Source: Tenebrio molitor
Taxonomy: Eukaryota; Arthropoda; Insecta; Coleoptera; Tenebrionidae
Length of the DNA: 64,000 bases
Direction of reading: 5' to 3'
Assembly (NCBI RefSeq): GCF_963966145.1
Contig: NC_091048.1
Coordinates: 2,232,001-2,296,000, forward strand
The position numbers were made by a program, and so were the translations under genes. This document shows, in pieces, positions 1 to 11,046 of the stretch. How positions within the stretch are numbered: the first letter of the stretch is position 1; the number at the start of each line of letters is the position of its first letter. Below the pieces are notes generated by a model. It did not search any database. It was not told where the DNA came from and saw only the letters and a program-made list of their open reading frames with translations.

Positions 1-310
1 AATGAGGCTGATGTTCTGATCTTAAAGCTCTTCTGAAACTCTCGAACAATAGTTGGTTTTTACCGATTCGATTTGACTACAGAAAATGAAATTGCTGCAA
101 ACTTTAACATATTACCTCGTTAGCAGATAATAAAAATCAAATCAATATTAATATAATACTTAATGATTGTCACTGTTATTAAATGAATCTAATCAGGTGC
201 TGTTTTCAACCGTTTTACTGTTAGTATTTAGCTAATAATGAAGGAAAATTTTATTATTGTCAAGCCGTTCTCGATCAATGTTCTGAGGTATCACTATTAA
301 CAGAAAACAT
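1..310. repeat. Relic of the ligase-array upstream region
   Basis: Bases 1-58 closely match 4057-4117 (both begin aatgaggctgatgttctgat). Bases 60-200 resemble the region upstream of ligase copies 4 and 5 around 13530-13660, with gatttgact, agaaaat and gctgcaaa/ttgttgcaaa blocks in the same order. I infer a diverged piece of the same duplicated upstream sequence with no ligase gene following it, so the array probably extended or extends to the left. Confidence 0.5.
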
Positions 311-314
311 GTGC

Positions 315-455
315 AAAATAGTATATTATGATACAAGTTTATAAGGAAGCCTTTAAAGCACGCGCGACGAGTTTAAGAGCACGACGCGTAGCGGAGTGCT
401 TTTAACGTCGCAAGTGCTTTAAAGGCCCTTATAAACGTGTATCATACGCTATTTT
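315..455. repeat. Foldback (palindromic) element
   Basis: The two halves are inverted copies: gatacaagtttataagg with cctttaaagcac on the left, and gtgctttaaagg with ccttataaacgtgtatc on the right. The centre contains a GC-rich block (acgacgcgtagcggagtg) shared with another hairpin at 41935-42025. No coding content. Confidence 0.7.
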
Positions 456-734
456 TTATTATACCTGCACTACAATCTGAAAATCATAGCAAAAAAAGTA
501 AATTGAATTACCTTTTCTGAGGTAATCTGTGTCATTAATCGTTGATATAGAAATGGTTAATTGTTGTTGTTTCGTTGCTATCATAAATTGCCTATTTATC
601 ATTGTTCAAAGTGTAGGTGAATTTGTTGTTACCTAAGCAATTTTTAAAGCTCGGCGTGCTTGAATCGCCTGTTTTCGCACGCTCAGGCATGCTTAAAACG
701 GCGATTCTGATGCAGGTATAATAAAAAATTAAAT
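452..734. repeat. Short inverted-repeat element
   Basis: It is bounded by inverted copies of about 20 bp (ttttttattatacctgcac on the left, gcaggtataataaaaaat on the right). An internal GC-rich dyad lies near 648-705 (aagctcggcgtgcttgaatc against ggcgattc). It abuts the preceding foldback and may be part of one composite element. Confidence 0.55.
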
Positions 735-1071
735 TTACTTACGTACCTGAGCAATGCTTCAATTACGGGAGTCAATATTTCAGAAAATATCGCACAATAT
801 AAAATAATAAATCTGCTATCGAAATACCGGTTGGCAGATCCGAGTTTCAACGTCAGTCAAGAAATTTTACCAACGAGGTTGTAGGACAATCTAGAAGACT
901 AAAAGCAACTTTAAAAAATGTAGCTCAAAAAATAAATGTCATTTTATTTTTTGACAGAATTTTTTAAATATTTTTCTCCGAGTTCTACATGAAGCCAGTA
1001 GCTCGTGGTTAAAATTTGGTCACGCATTTCAATAACACCTTGTATTATAAAATATGTATAGGTATTAATAT
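735..1071. other. No feature seen
   Basis: AT-rich sequence without an open frame of note or a recognisable repeat boundary. Confidence 0.5.
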
Positions 1072-1300
1072 AGTCCATTCACGTTGGATTTTCCTCTCAA
1101 GGTCAAATAATTTAATTTTTTGGCTCTGTAATTATGTTTTGTAAATAGTGACATGCAGCTAACCAACATAATGCGATTTAGCAATGCTCAATCCAACCTG
1201 TACGGTGTTTACCTGCATGTCACTATTTACAAAACATAATTACAGAGCCAAAACATTTAATTATTTGACCTTGAGGGGAAAATCCAACGTGAATGGACTT
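1072..1300. mobile_element. Palindromic MITE, about 229 bp
   Basis: Arms of about 95 bp are near-perfect inverted copies, from agtccattcacgttggattt on the left to aaatccaacgtgaatggact on the right. The long arms and lack of an open frame fit a non-autonomous foldback DNA transposon. The target duplication is not clear. Confidence 0.8.
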
Positions 1301-1820
1301 TAGGTGATAAAGTAAGAAACAAAATTTGTAATTGCGTTATTTAATGTTTTCAAGCAAAACATTCGGACAGGTCAATTTTATTTTTTAATTTGCCACCTTA
1401 TGATGACATAAAAATTTTACTTGTTTATGTTTAATAGTTTATTCACGCCAAGAAAGCAATTACAAGAAAACACACATGGAGCATTAGCAAGAACAAAAAG
1501 TGGGAACAAGATGCATCACTTGCATAGGAGTCTCCTACAGTCACTCTTGAACTTATTTGTCGAGACTCCACAGAAGTCTAACTCGTTACAGTAAAGGTTG
1601 GCCAGGCGAAGGGCACTATTCAAGGGTGAATTGTAGGAGTAATTGTGTTTATGGCAATTATGACGTCATGTATTTTTGCACAATGACGTCATCATTGATT
1701 TTTTTCAATGACAACCCCAATTTTTTTTGCTGTTTTTTGTAGATGGTCCAACTACTTAAATGACTATGTAAAAAAAATTTTTATGTAAGATAACAAAATT
1801 TTTATACTGTCGTTTAGACA
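1301..1820. other. No feature seen
   Basis: AT-rich intergenic sequence. A short 61-codon frame at 1557-1742 shows no family resemblance and is not called. Confidence 0.4.
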
Positions 1821-2434
1821 ATGATTAAAAGAGCTATCAGAATCAAGAAAAAAAAAGTGTGTGAAAAATCTCTTAAGAGCGTGCAAGATGCTAGAAATGG
1901 TTTACCTGATGGCTGCAAGCCCTCATTGCTCTTAAAGTTAGCACCAGATTTGAGTTATGAAGAGTTGCAGAGGAGAAGTGGGCCGAGAAGGCTCTGGATA
2001 GCCTGGTGAAGAAACTGAAAAAGAGGAAAGGGGCGATTGAAGATTTGGAGCGTGCCTTGTCTTGCTCTGGCACTCTGACCAATTGCGTGACGATACCGAA
2101 GAGTCTGGATGATCGGCAGAGTCACCAGGAGTTGAAACCTTTCGAGCGCTGCAAATTTCCTTTCTCTGCGAAGCAAAATGAAATGACGAGAACATCAACA
2201 ATAATGCAAGTCCGCAGCCTGCAGTGACGGAGAAAGTGGAAGTATTTGAGTTGGAGCAAAGTGTCCAGAGAGAACAACAATATGAAGGTGGTAAATTAAA
2301 TCTTAATTTTTAGTACTCAAGTTTATTCATAACTTCATAAGTAAATCATTTTAGATCTTTCAGTTACTATTCCCGCGGAATCGGACTTGAATTGTTCAGC
2401 TAAGGCGCCATTAACATCTCCTGGCAGTACTTGA
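1821..2434 (+). pseudogene. Chimera of captured gene fragments (Smad MH1 piece, possible DHODH piece, unknown tail)
   Basis: Three segments are joined. About 1879-1963 reads as a stretch ending LLLKLAPDLSYEE, resembling the beta-strand segment of dihydroorotate dehydrogenase (weak, about 30 residues). About 1963-2175, in another frame, reads KWAEKALDSLVKKLKK and then SCSGTLTNCVTIPKSLD and HQELKP: the MH1 DNA-binding domain of a receptor-type Smad. The family's segment of about 25 residues between SLD and the ELKP block is missing. From about 2176 a third frame is rich in Asn, Gln and Glu, with a plausible intron (about 2291-2354, gtaaat to tttag) and a stop at 2432-2434. Frame changes and the internal deletion make a functional Smad impossible. 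Capture by a transposon is the likely origin but is not proven. Confidence 0.6.
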
Positions 2435-2952
2435 TTAGACATTTTCCGAACGAATATTTAATTTGTTTATTTATAAGGTTTTTTATACTTTAAAATTAAA
2501 TAACAAAAGCAACAAATTAATTATATGGAGGCATCAATAAATTATATTTTTAAATGTGTTGGTATTTTATTACATCCTCTACATACAAAAAAACATACCA
2601 GATTTGACATGTGACAACAATTCATTATAGTTAACAGTAACACATTTTCAGCTAAATTTCTTGGTATTTTCGTAGACTCACATTTAAATACATACTTTGG
2701 TATAAACACATTGATTTTTTTGCAAGCAAAATTAAAAAAAATATGTATGTTTTGAAGAATCTGTCAAATTGTATTTCACAAAAGACGTTAAGACGTACAT
2801 ACTAAAATTATAAAAATAAGTAAAAAAAAAACATACAGGATGTCCCGAGTTGCGAAAAAGCTCCATAACTTGTTTGTTATTAAAGATATCAACTTTTTCT
2901 TTTTTCTAGATGATAGCTACGCGTCTTCTGCATATTCGGAAAATATTGCGGT
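2435..2952. other. No gene; AT-rich
   Basis: Nothing supported apart from a short ggatgtcccgag sequence at 2838, typical of the left end of insect ACAGGGTGTCC-type repeats. Confidence 0.4.
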
Positions 2953-3706
2953 ATATATACAGGGTGTCCCCATATTATAAAAACACAAAAGTTATGCTTT
3001 TTTAAACGGAACCTACCCAGTTTGATTTCATTTTTCGATTCTATGTTAAATTGTGAATCAAATCTACACAGGTCGTTTTTACTTATGTGCCATCGTTTTT
3101 GATCAGTGGCGCTTTTTTTACCAGAATTCCGAATTGCAGGGGTCCCTTCGAAAATTCGTACCTTCCAAATCGTTCCACATAAATTAAAATAATTGACGCT
3201 GTTTGATTCCAAAATGTTTGCCGCATCTGTTAAGTGTTTACTCAATAACGTGCTTAGTCGCATATGCCTACTGCGTTTTTTTAAATATACCAAACTAAAG
3301 CTTTCCAACGGTATAGGGTTTGTATAGTCGAATGCAAAAATCTAGGGTGCTATCTTAAAATCACTAAAAATCACTAAAATAATTAAATATTTAATTGTTA
3401 AACACTGTTTTGTTGAATGATTCATCTTTATGGAGTGACCATATTGTGTGATTATCTTTTGTTAGGCCTACTAGATTTTTGTATTGTCTTTTTAACGGAA
3501 AAATTGCACCAAATTTAGCGATGAAATAAGAAAATTGAATATCTCTCAAAACTTACTACATATTTAAAAAAATTTGTACATAATTGTATGACAATTTATA
3601 GTCTTTTAGAAACCATTTTATTTGATACTTTATTTATTGAAATTGGACAATAAATAAAGGTGCTACAGCGTTTTGGAAATTTTAAAAATCACCCTGTATA
3701 TTAATT
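2953..3706. repeat. ACAGGGTG-ended interspersed repeat
   Basis: It starts with tacagggtgtcccc and ends with caccctgtata, giving short terminal inverted repeats. A 139-codon minus-strand frame lies largely inside it, but its translation shows no domain and looks like incidental openness of the repeat. Confidence 0.5.
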
Positions 3707-5606
3707 ATCCGTACAGCTAAATTTATATATTTTCATTAAATATTATTTTCCTCAGTTCACATTTTTTCATCGTTTTTCCAAAAGTACAGGTTACAATTAT
3801 TTGTGTCCTTGTTTTTGTGTAACTTTTATTTACGTCTGTTTCACCTTGTTTTCCTCATCAATCAGCATTAGTCTAATTTATTTAATGTCAGCAATTCATA
3901 AAATTCATTAATTGCATTATTTACATATTTTACTGTTTTTACTAGTTTTATATTTTATTTTCAATTTTTCGCTGTATTCGGATCGAATCAAAAATGTCAC
4001 TTTTGTTGAGAATTTCTTTTTGGAACAAAGAAATCACGAGGTGCCAGGTTGGGACAATGAGGCTGATGTTCTGATGTTAAAGCTCTTCTAAAACCCTCGA
4101 ACAGTTGGTTTTGCTCCACCAAACTTTCAAATCCAGATTACACTTCAAGTGTGACAAACAAAACTGTGTCAAAATATTTTTTTTATACTGTACGATTTTA
4201 GCGCTTCCACTAATTTAGAAAATTTTAATAAAATCATCAAAACTGAAAACTTTCATCACTGTTTTGATCCTACTCAACACTGAAGAAGATGCCACTCTCA
4301 TTTTGATCTCTTCGAGCAGGATGAAAAGAGTCTCGAGAACTAGCACACTCTTGCAACGATAATGTCACCACGAAGCTGCGAGGCCTACCGGGAATGTTAG
4401 AGACAGAGCCGGCTTCTGGATAAAAAGGACTCAGTCAGTCAATTAGTGGGCACAATAAATTTACAACTGCTACGCAATAAACAACTTCATACAATTCGGC
4501 AGTACATACTTAGCATCAATTAGTTATCAGAGCATCAGAGTAAGCACAGTTGCCATTACCAGGGTTGCTTTTTATAAACAGTTTGTTTTATTTTTGCTGG
4601 CTGTGTCTCGTTTTTCGAATTTGATCTGTCCAAAAAATGGACGACGGAAGGAAATTTCAAAGAATTAGGGAAGATGTAATTTTGGCTTATTTTTGAAGAT
4701 GTTAAAATCATTATTCCAAATGAGGAAATGTCTACTTTCTGTTGGGGTTGCAGAAAAGCAAATTTTTGTTAAATCCAGTAATTTTTGACAATATGATATT
4801 TGGATAATAAAAATAAATATTAATATGATATATGTATAATTGTCTTAAGCACGGACGTCAATAGTAATTAAGGAAGTTATTAGCATTTTTTGTGTTGTGT
4901 TGCGTTTTTCTAGCCAGTTAATTCAGAATGTACATTATGAGTGGTGCAGAAGTTGTGAAAACACTATAGGTATTAAGAAACAAAAAAATCCACAGAGTTT
5001 TAAAATAAGAGTCCTTGTTTCACCAGTTTTAATTAAGAGAAATTTCGGAAGGTGAGGTGTAATTTTTTTTAAACAATTTTTTTACAATACTGTTAGCAGA
5101 AGTGGTAACTATGAGTAGAATTATAAATGACAATAGACTAACTATTCCCATACTGCCACAATTATTATTATCTAAATAGATAGTGAAGTTATAATGAAAA
5201 TGACAAAAGATTTTTCTGTAATGTTATTTTTCTTTTACTTGTACAACGAAGAAAATGATAAAGTACTTACCTGTTCGAAGTATCACCATTCAATAATAAT
5301 CTGTCATAATTGACAAGATATCTTTCCACGTTCAATATTACAAAGTATTGTGACAACTTACTTTTTTTCTATGGCTTTAGTAAAAATCGAAGATTTATTT
5401 TAATTAGATCAAACAATTTAGAAGATTTACAGTAGAGAATTTGCGCTGAAATGGAACAAAAATGCCCTAACATTATTGAGCGCAGTGTACAAAGAGTCGG
5501 TGAGAGGTTGGCGGTTATTTGTAAGGGTCCTCATCACCAGAACATAATTATAAGCAAGCTGTTACTTCGTGTAACTGAAACAGGCCAATATGCGATTTTT
5601 TCTTTC
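3707..5606. other. Upstream region of the ligase array
   Basis: No gene. 3890-3950 and 4880-5050 resemble sequence upstream of copies 4 and 5 (gcagaagtt, aaaaca and agaaatttcggaaggtg blocks), so they belong to the duplicated unit. 4255-4500 has a look reminiscent of an LTR promoter (ataaaaaggactcagtcagt), but neither LTR boundary could be placed. Confidence 0.4.
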
Positions 5607-5714
5607 ATTTATGTAGTTTTTGAGAAATAAATTTAGTCTCTTGAAAGATAACAATAGATCAACTGCTTAAAATTTAAACTATAATCTGAATTGTGTGAAG
5701 ATCGTCAACGCGCC
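5607..5714 (+). promoter_or_regulatory. Conserved proximal upstream block of the ligase genes
   Basis: A block of about 100 bp directly before the ATG (tttatgtag, aaatttagtctcttga, gatcgtcaacgcgcc) recurs before copy 2 (8218-8326), copy 4 (14209-14305) and copy 5 (19238-19335). Before copy 3 only its final 70 bp or so remain (10976-11046). Conservation fits 5' UTR and core promoter, but no TATA box was assigned. Confidence 0.5.
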
Positions 5715-7499
5715 ATGAGTGACTTGGTAAAAGTGGGACCTCCGGATAACCAGAAGCTTCCCAAAAAATCATTGGGGGCCATATATTTCGAGAGAATAAA
5801 GAAATGGAACGCCAACAGAGTCGCCATAGTAAGAATCTTCGTAAAGTTTTGAAATAATAGGAACGATTTGATTTTAGGTTGATTGGACAGGTGAAGAACT
5901 GAATTATGGACAACTCTTGCAGTCGACTGTTAAATTAGCAACGCAAATGACCAAATTAGGAGTGAAGAAAGGCGACGTTATTACCATATTGTCACAAAAT
6001 AATACGAAATTCATCTTGACAATCCTTGCAGGATTATACATTGGGGCAAAAATGAATCTACTCAATCCGGACTATACTCCAGGTATGGTCAAGGAAATTT
6101 GAACACTTGGCCAATTTTTTTGTTTTAGGAGAACTGAAGCATTTCTTTGAGATTTATCATCCAGTTTTGGTCTTCTGCACAGCAAAAGTTTTAGGAAATG
6201 TTCTCCAGCTGAAGGATTTTTTTTCCGTCAACGTCATACTTTACGATACCGAAGCCGTTGATGACTTGGAAAACTTTGACAAATTTGTAGAAGCGGGTAC
6301 TTTTGATCCCGGATTTAGTCCCACCAATCTCGACCCCAAAGAAGACGTTGCTTTGATTTTGACCTCTTCGGGCACAACAGGCTACCCAAAAAGTGTCCAG
6401 CTAACTCACGCCAGTTTGAGAATCGCTTTGCTCTACGGCGGAGATCCTTATTTTCTGGATATCAACGAAAACGAGAGGATTCTGGCGCTTCTTCCGTTTT
6501 TCCACATCTTTGGGATCGGCAGCACTCTTGCTGGCGTTGTGCACGGAGCAAAATTAGTAATTTTGGAAAAATTCCTCCCCTATCGCTTCTTGAGTCTGAT
6601 CCAAAAGCACAGAATCACGAAACTGTTCGCTGTACCTCCAGTTCTTTTGTTCTTGGTGAAGAGTCCTCTGGTGCAAAAATACGATTTGTCGTCTATCACC
6701 GACGTGTTATGCGGAGCTGCTACCGTGACCAAAGAGACAGAAGATTTGGTAGAGGCGCAGCTGAAGATTAGTTGTGTCCGACAAATTTATGGTATGACAG
6801 AAGTATGTGGAGCAGCTACTGTGATTCCTAAGAACACGAAGAAACACGGATCTTCGGGACAAGTCATAATGGGGCATCAGATTAAAATATGCGACCCTGA
6901 AACTGGTAAAGCTTTGGGTGTCAATGAGGTTGGAGAGTTGAGAATCAAGGGTGATGGGGTGATGAAGGGTTACCTGGGTCAGGAGAAAGAAACTGAAGAG
7001 GCGTTCGACGAGGAAGGATATTTCAAAAGTGGTGATCTGGGATATTACGATGATGAAGGTTTCTTCTTTATTGTAGATCGTCTGAAAGAGATTATCAAGT
7101 ATAATGGTTTCCAGGTGAGTACGATCTATTGATGCAGAAAAAAGTGTATTCTTCTGTGTATCTAGGTTTCTCCAGCTGAACTGGAAAGTCTTTTGATACA
7201 ACATCCAGCAGTGAAAGACGCCGGAGTAATTGGTATACCAGACGAGAAAGCAGGTGAACTACCTGTAGCATTCGTGGTCAAGCAACCAAATGAAGATGTG
7301 ACTGAAGAAGAGATTGTTCGTTACATTGCTGGTATTGTTGACACCAAAACCGTGTGCGATACTTCAAGTTTGGAGATGTTTTATTTCAGAAAATATTTCT
7401 GTCCAGAAGCGTCTCTCTGGAGGGGTTCGATTTATTGAGGAGATTCCGAAAAGTAGCAGTGGCAAAATTTTAAAGAGAAAATTAAAGGAACTCTTATAA
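5715..7499 (+). CDS. Acyl-CoA ligase, luciferase/4CL-like, copy 1
   Basis: Exons 5715-5828, 5878-6082, 6129-7114, 7166-7331 and 7390-7499 join in phase to 526 residues (family about 530-550). It is a member of the AMP-forming (ANL) ligase superfamily: it adenylates a carboxylic acid with ATP and then forms the CoA thioester. Visible motifs are the phosphate-binding loop TSSGTTGYPK (185-194), YGMTE (327-331), SGDLG with Asp409, hinge region DRLKEIIKYNGFQVSPAE (423-440) and catalytic Lys516 in SSSGK. His232 and Phe234 align with firefly luciferase His245 and Phe247. The C-terminus is KELL, so there is no peroxisomal SKL-type signal, and there is no signal peptide. Asn432 replaces the Lys of the other four copies. 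Substrate cannot be read from sequence; luciferase activity is not implied. Confidence 0.93.
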
Positions 7500-8217
7500 A
7501 TAAGTATCCACAAGAATGCATTTTGATGTGTTTGTACTAGTGTCAGAGGTTTCTCTAATAAAACTATTTGCATTGAAATATGTTTATTTGCAAAGGAAGC
7601 AACATAATTTTACAACCAATTAGTAGCAATAGTTTTTCTTGTCGGTAGTGGTAGAAGTCTTTGATTGGCTCATGGGCTGTGACCTTGGAAATATCTGCGC
7701 GAATGCGGAATTTTTTTTAAATCCCTTTATTACAAATTCTTTGTATATCTCCTAGCAACATGGTTAAAGTAAAATATTTCAGTAATTTTTGACAGTATGT
7801 GATATTTGGATGTTTCATTCGAAAAGACAGAGAATTCCTCCGGAACTTCACCACATTGAATGTGCAACAACAGTCAGAATGTAAAAGATGATGCACGTGG
7901 TGCTCATGTAGAGTAGCGATAAATTTTTGTAAAGCAGAGAACACATTAATATGTATAACGATTTTTGTAACTGAAGAGCAAAAGCAGGTGATTCACTCTG
8001 TAGTGATGAAAAATTTAAAAAAAAGTAAGTAAAATCTCAGGATAAAAATTTATGCGAAGAGATATTATTGATATGTTAGTAGCCCAACGGAGAAAAAGTT
8101 ATCTTAACCTTCTATCTTATCTTAACTCTTCACATTTAGTACCTTTACCTGTAATGAATAATTTTAGCTTTTCGTGCTTTAGATTTAGATTTTTTCAGCG
8201 GAAAATACAATTTTTTC
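7500..8217. other. Intergenic, ligase copies 1-2
   Basis: A poly(A) signal AATAAA lies at 7557. 7652-7690 is a fragment of the repeat also found at 28318 and 57253 (catgggctgtgaccttggaa). 8095-8170 matches the block upstream of copy 4 near 13430-13490. Confidence 0.5.
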
Positions 8218-8326
8218 CATTTATGTAGTTGTTAACAAATAAATTTAGTCTCTTGAGAGATAAGAATAGGTCAACTGTTTAGAATTTGAACTATAATCTT
8301 AATTATATAAAGATCGTCAACGCACC

Positions 8327-10104
8327 ATGAGTGACTTGGTGAAAGTGGGACCTCCGGATAACCAAGAGCTTCCCAAAAAATCATTGGGAGCCATATATCT
8401 CGAGAGAATAAAGAAATGGAACGCCAACAGAGTCGCCACAGTAAGAATCTTCGTAATGTCTTGAAATAATAGGAACGATTTGATTTTAGATTGAATGGAC
8501 AGGTGAAGAACTGAATTACGGACAACTCTTACAGTCGACTGTTAAATTAGCAACGCAAATGACCAAATTGGGAGTGAAGAAAGGCGACGTCATTACCATC
8601 TTGTCCCCAAATAGTACGAGATTCATCTTGACAATCCTTGCAGGATTCTGCATTGGGGCAAAAATGAATCTACTCAATCCGGAGTACACTCCAGGTATGG
8701 TCAAGGAAATGTGAACCCTTCCCCAATTTTTTTTTTTTAGGAGAACTGAAGCATTTCTTTAAGGTTTGTCACCCAGTTTTGGTCTTCTGCACAGCAAATG
8801 TTTTAGGAAATGTTCTCCAGCTGAAGGAATGTTTTTCCTCCAACGTCATACTTTACGACACCGAAACTGTAGATGACTTCAAAAACTTTGACAAATTTGT
8901 AGAACAGGGTACATTCGATCCCGGCTTTACTCCCACCAAGCTCGACCCCAAAGAACACGTCGCTTTCATTTTGACCTCTTCGGGCACAACAGGCTTTCCA
9001 AAATGTGTTCAACTATCACACGCCAACTTCAGAGTCGCTTTGCTCTACGGCGGAGATCCTTATTTTCTGGATATCAACGAAAACGAGAGGATTCTGGCGC
9101 TTCTTCCGTTTTTCCACATCTTTGGGATGGGTATTACCCTTGCTGGAGTTTTGTACGGAGCAAAATTAGTAATTTTGGAAAAATTCGTTCCCGATCGCTT
9201 TTTGAGTCTAATCCAAAAGCACAGAATCACGAAACTGTACGCTGTACCTCCAGTTCTTCTGTTCTTGGTGAAGAGTCCTCTGGTGCAAAAATACGATTTG
9301 TCGTCTATCACAGACGTGTTGTGTGGAGCAGCTGCCGTCAACAAAGAGACAGAAGATTTGGTAGAGACGCAATTCAAGATTAGTTGTGTTCGACAAATTT
9401 ATGGCATGACAGAACTATGTGGAGCAGCTACTGTGATTCCTAGGAACTCGAAGAAACATGGATCTTCGGGACAAGTTATAATGGGACATCAGATTAAAAT
9501 ATGCGACCCTGAAAGTGGTAAAGTTTTGGGTGTGAAGGAGGTTGGAGAGTTGAGGGTCAAAGGTGATGGTGTGATGAAGGGTTATCTGGGCAATGACAAA
9601 GAAACCGAAGAGGCGTTCGACGAGGAGGGATATTTGAAAAGTGGTGATCTGGGATATTACGATGATGAAGGTTTCTTCTTTATTGTAGACCGTCTGAAAG
9701 AGATTATCAAGTATAAGGGTTTCCAAGTGAGTACAATTTTTTCGTATAGAAAGAATAGTGTTCTTCTGTATCCAGGTTTCACCAGCTGAACTAGAATCTC
9801 TTTTGATACAACATCCAGCAGTGAAAGACGCTGGAGTAATTGGTATACCAGACGAGAGAGCAGGCGAACTACCTGTAGCGTTCGTGGTCAAGCAACCAAA
9901 TCAAAATGTGACTGAAGAAGAGCTTGTTCGTTATATTGCTGGTAATGTTGACACCATAACCATGTGTAATTCTTCAAGGTTAGAATTTTTTCAGAAAATG
10001 TTTGTGCCCAGAAGCGTCTCTCTGGTGGTGTTCGATTTATTGAGGAAATTCCAAAAAGTAGTAGTGGCAAAATTTTAAGGAGAAAATTAAAGGAACTCTT
10101 ATAA
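8327..10104 (+). CDS. Acyl-CoA ligase, luciferase/4CL-like, copy 2
   Basis: Exons 8327-8440, 8490-8694, 8741-9726, 9776-9941 and 9995-10104 give 526 residues with the same phases as copy 1. All catalytic motifs are intact: SSGTTGFPK, YGMTE, SGDLG and SSSGK. The acid-pocket stretch reads PFFHIFGMG, and YGMTE is followed by LCGAAT. The last exon starts ENVCAQKR where the other copies have S-V at these two positions. The start at 8327 is fixed by the shared gcaccATGAGTGACTTG context and by paralogue alignment. It is cytosolic by lack of targeting signals. It looks like a live paralogue, not a pseudogene. Confidence 0.93.
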
Positions 10105-10440
10105 ATAATTATGTACAAGAATGCATTTTGATGTGTTTGTACTAGTGTCGGAGGTTTCCCTAATACAATATATTTTCACTGAAATATGTTTATTTGTAAA
10201 GGACGGAACATAATTTTACACACAGCTAGTCACAATAATTTTTCTAGTTGGTAGTGGTATTAGTGGTACTGCCTTAATACTCGTTCATCACACAAATTGT
10301 TTTCTTCTATACCTCCCTAGAAAGCATAGTTACCAGTGGGTGAAGGTTTCTCGTTTGTTCATTTCACTTTCGCTCATCGTTTTTCGCTCACTGTTTTTCA
10401 CTCACGCATAATTGCAATTCGCCTCCCACGCTGCCACGCT
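10105..10440. other. Intergenic, ligase copies 2-3
   Basis: It holds the 3' flank shared by the array (tgcattttgatgtgtttgta). No gene seen. Confidence 0.4.
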
Positions 10441-10940
10441 GCTTGGTCCCTTTACATTCTTTGACTAAGTTCTACTAATTCCGCTCAAGAATCGGCTCCT
10501 GTCAACAGGTCGTCCGCATAAAAGTTGTTATTTCGCAAGCCCTTGGGAATGTTTGCGACTTATTGCGCCTAATTGCTTTAGACAGAGCGTTGCTATGAAA
10601 CCCGTGGGTTTCGTACCAAAAGTTAGAGTTGTCAAAGCATATATGTTTATTGGCTCGATCACGTTGTTGCGTCAAAAAATTCATTGACAATATTTGTCAT
10701 TTGGATGAATAAGAATATGCTGATACATCTTTATGATGTCGGTATTTAGTGCGTATTGGAATTTTCTAATTTCTATAACTGCAGAAAATAAATCCCACTG
10801 AATTGTAGGACTGCGACTATTTGTGGTTTTGGTCGAAACATCAAAGACTATCCACAGGCGAGTTGTGCTTGATTCCTTGACCACCGCATGGCGTGGTAGG
10901 TATATCGGGCACATTTTTAACTAACTCCATGTGATTTGAT
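10441..10940 (-). pseudogene. Degraded Bel/Pao retrotransposon pol fragment
   Basis: On the minus strand, 10684-10914 reads PRHAVVKESSTT, then VFD and an aspartate-centred KMYQHILIHP stretch, typical of the reverse transcriptase of Bel/Pao LTR elements. Farther 3' (10440-10560) another frame carries FYADDLL, the catalytic YADD motif. The parts lie in different frames with stops between them, and both LTRs are absent, so this is an inactive relic. It ends about 35 bp before the remaining upstream block of ligase copy 3. Confidence 0.75.
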
Positions 10941-11046
10941 TGCAAATCCTCTTGGATAAATTTTGAATATTATAGAAGAAAAGAAATGGGTCAACTGTTT
11001 CGAATTTAAACTATAATCTCAATTGTGTAAAGATCGTCAACGCGCC

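Noticed and set aside
2889..3308. 139-codon minus-strand frame
   Set aside because: It lies largely inside an ACAGGGTG-ended repeat and shows no recognisable protein family.
4255..4560. Solo LTR
   Set aside because: Promoter-like sequence present, but neither TG...CA ends nor a target duplication could be located.
8803..9891. Minus-strand and alternative-frame ORFs inside the ligase exons
   Set aside because: They recur at the same place in all five copies because the coding strand is conserved; no independent start, splice or domain evidence.
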